Source of the DNA: CAWGAJ01 sp963820545
GTDB lineage: Bacteria; Planctomycetota; Planctomycetia; Pirellulales; Thermoguttaceae
Direction of reading: 5' to 3'
DNA length: 64,000 nucleotides
Assembly: GCA_963820545.1 (NCBI GenBank)
Contig: CAWGAJ010000002.1
Span: 62,001-126,000 of the forward strand
Shown here in pieces: positions 36,023-43,825 of this stretch; the stretch's first letter is position 1; every line of letters begins with the position of its first letter. The notes below the pieces were generated by a model. The model saw nothing but the letters and a program-made list of their open reading frames with translations, had not been told where the DNA came from and did not search any database. Made by a program: the position numbers and the translations under genes.

Positions 36023-38266
36023 ATGTCGTGTAAACAAGCGGTCGGGATGTTTGTGTGCCGTTGTTTCGACTCTCTAGGATTTATCGTGGCGGCGATTCTG
36101 TTACTGAGTCCGTCCGTTACGGTAGCAGTCGATAAGTATTGGAATGTCTCAAGTGGTGATTGGTCTGATAGCAGTCCGTGTCCTTGGAACCCTACCCCAG
36201 AGCCTACTTCCAGTGACATTGTCTATATTGCCAACGGCGGAACGGCAAACGTGACCCAATCGAGTGAAGCCTGTAATAATCTTTATCTGGGCAATTCCGG
36301 CACCGGACATTCCGGGACGGTCCAAATGACCGGCGGCACGCTCTCTGAGTCATGGGCTTATATCGGTAATTCAGGCATCGGCACGTTTACTCAATCAGCG
36401 GGAACCAACACAGTCTCCTTTTTTCTTTATCTTGGTTACTATTCTGGCAGCAGCGGAACTTACAACCTGAGCGATTCGGGTCAGTTGTCCACAAATTACG
36501 AGTTAGTTGGCCTCTCGAGCACGGGCACTTTCACTCACACGGCGGGAACCAATACAGTCTCCAATACTCTCTATCTTGGGTACAGTTCCGTCGGCAGTGG
36601 CACCTACAACCTGAGCGGTTCGGGGCAGTTGAGCGCAAATTCCGAGGCAGTTGGCGTCTCGGGCACAGGCACTTTCACTCACTCGGCGGGGAGCAATACA
36701 TCCAATACACTCTATCTTGGTTACAATTCCGGTGGCAGCGGAACCTACAACCTGAGCGGAACGGGGCAATTGAGTGCTCAAACGGAGTACATTGGATGTG
36801 ACAAGGCGGGAACGGGGGTCTTCAATCACTCGGCGGGAACCAACAATGTCACCGATCTCAAACTTGGTTACGATTCCAACGGCAATACAGGCAGCATCGG
36901 AACCTACAATCTGAGCGGCACGGGGCAATTGTCCGCATGGTCGTCTGAGATAATTGGTGAAAGTGGAACTGGGATATTCAATCACTCGGCGGGAACTAAC
37001 AACGTCACCAAGCTTTCACTTGGTTACTATCCCAACGGCATCGGAACTTACAACCTGAGCGGCACGGAGCAGTTGTTCACTGCATTCGAGAATATTGGTT
37101 ACTATGGCAAGGGCACTTTCAATCAGTCGGGGGGAACCAACAACGTCATCGATCTCAAACTTGGTTACAGCGATTACAGTTCTTTCAGCGGATTCGGCAG
37201 TTCCGGAACCTACAATCAGTCAGCGGGAATCAACAACGTCGCCAATCTCACACTTGGGTCCTATACTTCCAGCAGTCTCCACGGCACCGGAACCTACAAT
37301 TTAACGGGCGGAATCCTTAGTCTGAATTCCATCAGCGGAGCTTCTTCTAGCCTAGCCCACTTTAATTTTGGCGGTGGGACAATGCAGGCAAGCGGTGCCT
37401 TCACCACCACTCTGCCTATGAATCTGACAGGAATCGGCGGCAATGCCAACATTGATACCGCGGGTTATGCAATCACGCTTTCAGGTGTTTTGTCAGGCAC
37501 GGGCGGATTGAATAAACTCGGTGCCGGCACACTGACGTTATCTGCAGGGGGGAATACTTTTACCGGAGCGGTCAATTTAAATGGCGGGTTGATCAAGGCA
37601 GCCGCTCTAAATAGGCTTGGCAATGGTACCACTTTGAACTTCAACGGCGGCGGATTGCAGTTTGATGGCGTGTTTGATCTCTCGGTGCGCACAGTGACCT
37701 TCCAAGCCGGAGGCGCTACACTCGACACACAATCGAACAATATCATTTTAGCCAATGCAATCGGCAATGGGGGCACTGGTGGCCTGACAAAACTTGGATC
37801 TGGAAAACTGACACTCAATGCCCTTAATTCTTATAGCGGCGACACCATTGTCAACGGCGGTACGCTTGTTTTTTCCGGCGGAATTGATGCCGGCGGCACT
37901 TCGTTTATCGATGTCCAGTCGGGCACGGCCGTTTTTGAGACGACGAATGTAGACAAGGCGGATCTTCATATCACCACCGCTGCTTTAGCAATATTCGAAG
38001 TGGCCAGCGGCACGCACGAGATTGGCTCGATCGAAGGCAGTGGAGGAACACAAATAGACGACGGCGCCACGCTCTCTGTCGATTCCATTTATCAGGGCGG
38101 ATTATACATCGGCAGCGGCGCGAAACTCATCATCCACGGGACTACCTGCGAGCCGCTAGGCGACACATTCACTCCCGTTCCCGAACCCTCCATGCTCGTT
38201 CTGCTCTGCGTCGCCGCCTTTGGCCTGCTGGTCTCTTCCTGGCGATGGCGAAAGAGGGCATTGTAG
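36023..38266 (+). CDS. PEP-CTERM surface protein with tandem 40-50 residue repeats
   Basis: The ATG at 36023 follows GGGAGGG at six bases. A signal peptide (FIVAAILLLSPSVTVAVDKY) leads into a repeat domain (about 95-430): six or seven units built on GTFTHSAGTNTVSNTLYLGY and GTYNLSGTGQLSA, a beta-helix-like pattern that shows as 120-150 bp tandem DNA repeats. A second region (about 430-600) has autotransporter-type strands (LNKLGAGTLTLSAGGNTFTG). The C-terminal 130 residues are nearly the same as in the next two genes and end PVPEPSMLVLL, a transmembrane helix and WRWRKRAL. PEP-CTERM tails are cut by exosortase and direct proteins outward. 747 residues. Confidence 0.88.
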   Translation: MSCKQAVGMFVCRCFDSLGFIVAAILLLSPSVTVAVDKYWNVSSGDWSDSSPCPWNPTPEPTSSDIVYIANGGTANVTQSSEACNNLYLGNSGTGHSGTVQMTGGTLSESWAYIGNSGIGTFTQSAGTNTVSFFLYLGYYSGSSGTYNLSDSGQLSTNYELVGLSSTGTFTHTAGTNTVSNTLYLGYSSVGSGTYNLSGSGQLSANSEAVGVSGTGTFTHSAGSNTSNTLYLGYNSGGSGTYNLSGTGQLSAQTEYIGCDKAGTGVFNHSAGTNNVTDLKLGYDSNGNTGSIGTYNLSGTGQLSAWSSEIIGESGTGIFNHSAGTNNVTKLSLGYYPNGIGTYNLSGTEQLFTAFENIGYYGKGTFNQSGGTNNVIDLKLGYSDYSSFSGFGSSGTYNQSAGINNVANLTLGSYTSSSLHGTGTYNLTGGILSLNSISGASSSLAHFNFGGGTMQASGAFTTTLPMNLTGIGGNANIDTAGYAITLSGVLSGTGGLNKLGAGTLTLSAGGNTFTGAVNLNGGLIKAAALNRLGNGTTLNFNGGGLQFDGVFDLSVRTVTFQAGGATLDTQSNNIILANAIGNGGTGGLTKLGSGKLTLNALNSYSGDTIVNGGTLVFSGGIDAGGTSFIDVQSGTAVFETTNVDKADLHITTAALAIFEVASGTHEIGSIEGSGGTQIDDGATLSVDSIYQGGLYIGSGAKLIIHGTTCEPLGDTFTPVPEPSMLVLLCVAAFGLLVSSWRWRKRAL

Positions 38267-38540
38267 GACGACTTTGAAAGTCGTTCCCATAAAACCATTC
38301 CCACGCCGGAGAATGGGAACGAGGGAAAATCTCAGCGGTGGACAGTGCTCCGGGTCACTGATGAGCGCAGCGAAGAATCTCTTTAGCTTTCAGCAATCAG
38401 TAGTCGGCTTTCAGCCTGTATTTTTCATTCTGTATTATTTTGAACTAATCACTAACCGCCAACTACTATCCACAAATCTATCATTTGCGACCGGGTGGTT
38501 ACCACCCGGGCGCATAGATCATCAATTCCATGCCTGGAGC
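38267..38540. repeat. 3' repeat pair and word block after the first PEP-CTERM gene
   Basis: TAGGACGACTTTGAAAGTCG (38264-38283) begins at the stop codon. CCATTCCCACGCCGGAGAAT (38295-38314) and GGGAACGAGGG follow. A single arm of the TCTGAGCG repeat (GAGCGCAGCGAAGAATC) lies at about 38363-38379, then AGCTTTCAGC and CTAACCGCCAACTAC words. Confidence 0.65.
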
Positions 38541-38570
38541 TTGACAAATGGGGGGGTGCTATGGTAAAAA
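38541..38570 (+). promoter_or_regulatory. Putative promoter of the GH88 PEP-CTERM gene
   Basis: TTGACA (38541-38546), 18 bases, then TAAAAA (38565-38570). The gene start is about 80 bases downstream and has its own AGGAGG. The -10 is weaker than at 35897. Confidence 0.4.
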
Positions 38571-38651
38571 TGGGAGTGTCGTTAAGTTAGATAAGTTTTA
38601 CCCTGATTTCAGGTGGGAAATCTTGGTTCGTTTGATAACAGGAGGTGTATC

Positions 38652-41213
38652 GTGAATTTCCGATCTGCGGGGATCTTAAGTTGCTTGGCCGCGTTGATCG
38701 CGGTCGGTTCGGTCCAGGCCATAGAGATCGACGACTTCGAGGGGCTGACCATCTGGGCAATCAACGGCCAGAACGGCTGGACCGCCGACTCGTCTTCCGC
38801 GGGCGTGGGACGGGATTTCACCCGCAACAACAACCAGTTCCTGCTACTAAACGGTGGAAACAACGATGTCTACAAGTCTCTAGGCGCCGCCTCTATCCTG
38901 GACGGGCAGACGGGCACGCTCTTCTTCCGCTTCATGGCCACCTCGGCCTTATCTAATCACGGCATCGGCGTTACGGACTTCGACGCCACCCCCACCTCGT
39001 TTAGCAACTACCGCGCGTCCACGCTAATTTATAACGATACTCGCAACGTGAAGATGCAGGGCAGCAGCGGCAGCAACAACGTCGATCTGACCCTGAACGG
39101 CGGGGCCAGCGGCATTGCCCCGCTTGAGTGGAACGACGCCTGGATCGTAGTGAACAACTCCAGCGACACGGCCGACTTCTATCTCCGCCGCGCCGATTCC
39201 GAGGATCGCTACCTGGTCGGCTCTGGCCTGCCGTTCCGCAACGGCTCGACTACCGCAACCATCGACAGGTTTCTTGCGCGGGTTTCCAGCGGCACGTATG
39301 ACAATGTGGTCATCGACGACATCCACGCCTGGGCTGGCGGCGTTACGGCCGGGGACGGAGAAATTCCGGCCGCACCGGCAAGCCCCACAATCGACGTGTC
39401 GGCGCTGTACGGATTCTGCGCCGAACGCCTCAACGCCATCAACAGTTGGCTCCCTCAGACGACGTACCTGAGCACCACGTCAACAAGCGGCAGTTGGACC
39501 CCGTCCGGCACGGGCAACTCTGGCATTTGGACCAGCGGCTTCTACCCCGGCGATATCTGGCAGATGTACCGGTATACTGGCAACACGATTTATAGCACCA
39601 CGGCAGCGTCGCGCACGGCTGGCCTCGAAGGCCAGAAGTATAACAACGGCACGCACGACGTGGGCTTTGAGATCTTCAACTCCTTCGGCATGGGCTACAA
39701 GCTGACGAACAACAGCGCCTACAAGGACATCATACTCACCACCGCCACCACGCTATCCACTCGCTACAAACCGGTGGTCGGCGCAATCCAGTCGTGGGGC
39801 AACAAAGATTCCGGTGCGTACCAGGTGATTATCGACAATATGATGAACCTCGAGATCCTCTTCTGGGCATCGAAACACGGCGGCAGTTCGAACCTCTACG
39901 ATATCGCGGTACAGCACGCCCTGACCACGCGCGCACAGCACGTGCGCCCCGACGGCGGCACGTACCACGTCGTCGAGTTCAATCGGACCACCGGCGCCGT
40001 GATCGGCAAGTATACGTCCCAAGGCTACAGCAACGAGTCGACCTGGTCGCGCGGCGAGTCGTGGGGGGTTTATGGCTTTACGATGACCTACCGCGAGACG
40101 GGCGACACGCGGTTCCTCCAGACGGCCACGCAACTGGCCGACTATTTCCTCAACCACTTGTCGGTGGCCGGCCTGCCGTACTACGACTTCGACGACCCGG
40201 CCAACCCGCCGGCCTATGACACGGCCGCCGCGGCGATCGCCTCCGCGGGCCTTTTGGAATTGATGTATTACGTGGACGACACCGACCGGGAGCGGTACTT
40301 TAATGCCGCCAAGGGCTTGCTCCTAAAACTCTCCGGCCCCGGCATCCTCTCCGACGGTACGCCCTTCGAGAGCATTCTGATGCAAGGCAGTACAGGCCAT
40401 AACGGCTCCTACCGCGTTGGCACGAGCTACGGCGATTACTACTACCTTGAAGCCCTTGGGCGCTACGATGCCGCGGTGAACCCAATTACCTGGACCGGAT
40501 CGGTCAGTTCCTCCTGGAACCAAAATCCGTCGGCGTCGGCTCGGAACTGGAGCAAGAGCGGCACTTCCGCGTGTTATATGGATTTAAACAATGTAATCTT
40601 CAACGACACCGCCGCCAATACGACGGTCAACATCGACTGGGATTATGTCCGGCCCGCCAGCTTGCTGTTCAACAATTCTTCAAAGGACTATACGCTGCAA
40701 GGCAGCTACCCCATCGTCGGCATGTGCTCCCTGATCAAACAAGGCACCGGCAAGGTAACAATCACGGTTCCCATCGGCTATAGCGGATCGACCGTCATCG
40801 AGGGCGGCACAGTGGAGATCGCCGGGGGAATTAATGCCAACGGAACGTCGCTTATCGACGTCCAGGCGGGCAAGGCCATTTTGAAAACAGTGAATGTGAA
40901 CAAGACCGATCTTGACGTCAATACCGCTGATTTAGCGACATTCGAAGTGGCAAGTGGTCTGCACGAGATTGGCGCGATCGAGGGCAGCGGAAGAACACAA
41001 GTAGACGATGGCGCCACTTTAATTGTCGCATCCTTTTGCCAAGGCGGAATATACATTGGCAGCGGCGCGAAACTCGCCGTCCGGGCGAGTGTCGGAGAGC
41101 CGCTAGGCGACACATTTGCTCCCGTTCCCGAACCCTCCACGCTGGTTCTGCTCTGCGGCGCCGCCCTTGGGCTGCTGGTCTCATCCTGGCGATGCAGGAA
41201 GAGAGATTTGTAG
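38652..41213 (+). CDS. Secreted GH88-family hydrolase with PEP-CTERM sorting tail
   Basis: The GTG at 38652 is preceded by AGGAGGTGTATC, a strong ribosome site. A signal peptide (ILSCLAALIAVGSVQA) is followed by a beta-sandwich segment (about 25-235) and then a GH88 domain (about 255-625): GTHDVGFEIFNSFG and VIIDNMMNLEILFWASKHGG hold the two Asp residues used by unsaturated glucuronyl hydrolases, and ESTWSRGESWGVYGFTM is also typical. The family removes unsaturated uronic acid from oligosaccharides made by polysaccharide lyases. The C-terminal 150 residues are the shared module, ending VPEPSTLVLLCGAALGL and WRCRKRDL. 853 residues. Confidence 0.9.
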   Translation: MNFRSAGILSCLAALIAVGSVQAIEIDDFEGLTIWAINGQNGWTADSSSAGVGRDFTRNNNQFLLLNGGNNDVYKSLGAASILDGQTGTLFFRFMATSALSNHGIGVTDFDATPTSFSNYRASTLIYNDTRNVKMQGSSGSNNVDLTLNGGASGIAPLEWNDAWIVVNNSSDTADFYLRRADSEDRYLVGSGLPFRNGSTTATIDRFLARVSSGTYDNVVIDDIHAWAGGVTAGDGEIPAAPASPTIDVSALYGFCAERLNAINSWLPQTTYLSTTSTSGSWTPSGTGNSGIWTSGFYPGDIWQMYRYTGNTIYSTTAASRTAGLEGQKYNNGTHDVGFEIFNSFGMGYKLTNNSAYKDIILTTATTLSTRYKPVVGAIQSWGNKDSGAYQVIIDNMMNLEILFWASKHGGSSNLYDIAVQHALTTRAQHVRPDGGTYHVVEFNRTTGAVIGKYTSQGYSNESTWSRGESWGVYGFTMTYRETGDTRFLQTATQLADYFLNHLSVAGLPYYDFDDPANPPAYDTAAAAIASAGLLELMYYVDDTDRERYFNAAKGLLLKLSGPGILSDGTPFESILMQGSTGHNGSYRVGTSYGDYYYLEALGRYDAAVNPITWTGSVSSSWNQNPSASARNWSKSGTSACYMDLNNVIFNDTAANTTVNIDWDYVRPASLLFNNSSKDYTLQGSYPIVGMCSLIKQGTGKVTITVPIGYSGSTVIEGGTVEIAGGINANGTSLIDVQAGKAILKTVNVNKTDLDVNTADLATFEVASGLHEIGAIEGSGRTQVDDGATLIVASFCQGGIYIGSGAKLAVRASVGEPLGDTFAPVPEPSTLVLLCGAALGLLVSSWRCRKRDL

Positions 41214-41270
41214 GACGACTTTGAAAGTTGTCCGTTCCCGCGCGGGAGCGTGGGAACGAGGGAAAATGAA
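41211..41270. repeat. 3' repeat pair after the GH88 gene
   Basis: TAGGACGACTTTGAAAGTTG (41211-41230) starts at the stop codon. CGTTCCCGCGCGGGAGCGTG (41233-41252) and GGAACGAGGGAAAATG follow. Order and spacing match the repeat pairs after the other two genes. Confidence 0.7.
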
Positions 41271-41278
41271 GGTGTAAA

Positions 41279-43435
41279 ATGATGGCATGCCATGTAGCGG
41301 ATTTGCATCTTCAAGACCGTAATGTTTGCGTCTTAAGCGCGCGTTATTCCCGGTTGACCGGGCGAATAATTCTGGGGGGAATTCTTGTTGCCCTCTGTGC
41401 ATCTTTCGCGCGGGCCGAGGCGCGGGTCGATACTTTCGTGGTGAGTACGACACATCAAACCATCGACAATTTCGGCGCCTCGGATTGTTGGATAGCGCAA
41501 GCAGTCGGCGGATGGACGAACACGGCGGCCAAGGAATCTATCGCCGATTTGCTGTTTTCCACCACTTCCGGCATCGGGCTGAGTTGCTGGCGGTTCAATT
41601 TGGGCGGGGGGATCGATTCGACAATCACCTACCCCCAGAGAACCGTCGAGACTTTCGAGCCTGCCCAAGATCAATATGTATGGACTAATCAGGCCGAGGA
41701 ACAATGGTTCCTGGCCGCCGCCAAAGCGCGAGGGGTGCCGCAATTTCTGGCCTTCGTCAACAGTCCGCCCTCCTGGATGACCCGCAACGGCCATACTTAT
41801 TGCCCCGACGATAGCGGCACCACCAACTTGAAGAGCGGTTACGAGCAGCTCTACGCCCAATACCTGGTCAATATCCTCAAGCATTTCCGTGACAATCCCG
41901 ATCCCGCCTTGCAAATCAACTTCAATTACATCAGTCCCGTAAACGAGCCGCAATGGACCTGGACGAGCTCGTCGCAGGAAGGCAATCGGGCCAGCAACAG
42001 CGACATCAAATCCTGGATTCAAGCCCTTTACTCCGAATTGAATAACCAGGGCATCAACACCCAAATCGCGGCCCTCGAATCGGGCAGCATTCCCGATATG
42101 TACGGCAGCAGCCGCGATTTCGTGGACAGCTTTGCCGGCAACCCGGCCGTCAACACGAAGATGGGCAAGACCATCAGCTATCACAGCTATTGGTCCGACG
42201 ATCCCTCTACGCAGTTGATTCAAAACCGCCAATCGCTGGCCAACAAGTTGGCACAGTATCCCGACTGGAAAGTATGGATGACCGAGTACTGCATACTCGG
42301 CTCCGGCGGTCCGGGGCGGGATTTGACCATGACCACCGCGCTTAACGTGGCGCGGGTCATCCATTACGATATGAGCGTGTCCAACGCCTCGGCCTGGCAA
42401 TGGTGGTTGGGCATGTCGTCCTACAATTATAAGGACGGCCTGGTCTTCGTCGACTTGAACAATCAGACCTTTGTCGCGTCGAAACTCCTTTGGGCCTTGG
42501 GCAATTACAGCCGCTTTGTCCGCCCGGGAGCGAAACGCATCGATTTCACCGGCAACAACAGCACTCCCCTCGGACTCTTGGCCAGCGCCTATCGCGACGA
42601 CACCACCCACAAGATAAGCGTGGTATACGTCAACCAGAATACCGGCGGCGTCGAAGTGCAGCCCAATTTCAACAATGCCACCGGCTATCAGACGGATTAC
42701 ATGACCCCTTATGTCACTTCCGATACGCCCGGCGACGACTTGAAGCAATATGCCCCGTTTTTGGTTGGCTCGGCTTATACCGTGCCGGCAAGGGCGGTGG
42801 TGACTCTCCTCAGTGGAACCTTTAACGAGAACAACGATGGCAAGATCTTTCCGGCGCTGACCGGGAGCCGTTCATATACCTTGGGATCGGGCATCTTGAC
42901 GATCGATCCCGGCGAGGGAACCTACTCGGGCGTTCTCAGCGGAGCAGGCGGGATTCGCAAGAGCGGCTCGGGTACGTTTACACTCAATACCCAAAACACT
43001 TATAGCGGCGATACCATTATCAACGGCGGCACGCTGGCGTTTGCTGGCGGAATTAGTGCCGGCGGCACGTCGCTAATCGATATCCAGGCGGGCACGGCTG
43101 TTCTAAAAACCGTGAATGTGAAAAAGACAGATCTTGATATCGCCACTGCTGCGTCAGCGACCTTTGAAGTCCTCAACGGCACGCATGAGATTGGCTCAAT
43201 CGAGGGCAGCGGAAGAACAAAAGTAGACAGTGGCGCTACTTTAACCGTCGCCTCGCTCCGTCAGGGCGGATTATACATCGGCAGCGGCGCGAAACTCGCC
43301 ATCCGGGCAACTGTCGGAGAGCCGCTAGGCGACACATTCACTCCCGCTGCCGAACCCTCCACGCTGGTTCTTCTCTGCGTCGGCACCCTTGGGCTGCTGG
43401 TCTTTTGCTGGCGGTGGCGAAAGAGGGCATTTTAG
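41279..43435 (+). CDS. Secreted GH30-type glycosidase with PEP-CTERM-like tail
   Basis: 718 residues. The signal peptide is at about 27-48 (IILGGILVALCASFARAEA). The catalytic barrel (about 50-510) reads QTIDNFGASDCWIAQAVGGW, then CWRFNLGGGIDSTITYPQRT, then ISPVNEPQWTW with the acid/base Glu (about 223) and VWMTEYCILG with the nucleophile Glu (about 337). This agrees with the GH30 clan (glucosylceramidase, xylanase and beta-1,6-galactanase types). Then come autotransporter-type strands and the shared tail, ending AAEPSTLVLLCVGTLGLLVF and WRWRKRAF; the usual VPEP is AAEP here. It starts 65 bases after the GH88 gene. Confidence 0.88.
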   Translation: MMACHVADLHLQDRNVCVLSARYSRLTGRIILGGILVALCASFARAEARVDTFVVSTTHQTIDNFGASDCWIAQAVGGWTNTAAKESIADLLFSTTSGIGLSCWRFNLGGGIDSTITYPQRTVETFEPAQDQYVWTNQAEEQWFLAAAKARGVPQFLAFVNSPPSWMTRNGHTYCPDDSGTTNLKSGYEQLYAQYLVNILKHFRDNPDPALQINFNYISPVNEPQWTWTSSSQEGNRASNSDIKSWIQALYSELNNQGINTQIAALESGSIPDMYGSSRDFVDSFAGNPAVNTKMGKTISYHSYWSDDPSTQLIQNRQSLANKLAQYPDWKVWMTEYCILGSGGPGRDLTMTTALNVARVIHYDMSVSNASAWQWWLGMSSYNYKDGLVFVDLNNQTFVASKLLWALGNYSRFVRPGAKRIDFTGNNSTPLGLLASAYRDDTTHKISVVYVNQNTGGVEVQPNFNNATGYQTDYMTPYVTSDTPGDDLKQYAPFLVGSAYTVPARAVVTLLSGTFNENNDGKIFPALTGSRSYTLGSGILTIDPGEGTYSGVLSGAGGIRKSGSGTFTLNTQNTYSGDTIINGGTLAFAGGISAGGTSLIDIQAGTAVLKTVNVKKTDLDIATAASATFEVLNGTHEIGSIEGSGRTKVDSGATLTVASLRQGGLYIGSGAKLAIRATVGEPLGDTFTPAAEPSTLVLLCVGTLGLLVFCWRWRKRAF

Positions 43436-43825
43436 GATGATTTAGAAAGTCGTCCATTCCCACGCCGGAGCATGGGAACGAGGGAAAGTAAGATTCTTCG
43501 CTACGCTCAGAATGACGTGAGTTCCGTGCGAATGTGGAGCATCTGCCATACGGGCCGCTTTTCGCTCTGGTCCCAGATGGGATTTCTCGCTAATATCTAT
43601 TGCCCCAAAGTGCGTTATTCGTGCCTGCAATGCTAGCAAATAATCCACAGGACAGGTTCGCTTTGCCGGAACGGCCTTTATTAGCTTTCAGCGATCAGCA
43701 TTTGATATTCAACATTCATCATCCAGCATTCATCTTTTTTATTCATCCCTCAACCTTCATCCCTCATCCTTTTTTCTACAGCCTACAGCCTATAGTCTAC
43801 TGCCTAATCTCACAGGAGGTGCGAA
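43433..43825. repeat. 3' repeat pair and long word block between GH30 and AsmA-like genes
   Basis: TAGGATGATTTAGAAAGTCG begins at the stop. CCATTCCCACGCCGGAGCAT (43453-43472) follows. One arm of the TCTGAGCG repeat (GATTCTTCGCTACGCTCAGA) lies at 43492-43511. From about 43690 to 43800 there are ATTCATC- and CATCCCTC-type words, then TACAGCCTACAGCCTATAG. The middle (43520-43690) shows no gene. Confidence 0.6.

Noticed and set aside
36350..37310. Regular 120-150 bp repeats that at first look like a repeat array
   Set aside because: They are in frame and code for the 40-50 residue units of the PEP-CTERM protein (GTFTHSAGTN, GTYNLSGTGQL). They have no spacer structure of a CRISPR array.
41333..42748. 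A 471-codon minus-strand frame over the GH30 gene
   Set aside because: The GH30 active-site motifs are on the plus strand. The minus frame is a shadow caused by GC-rich third positions.
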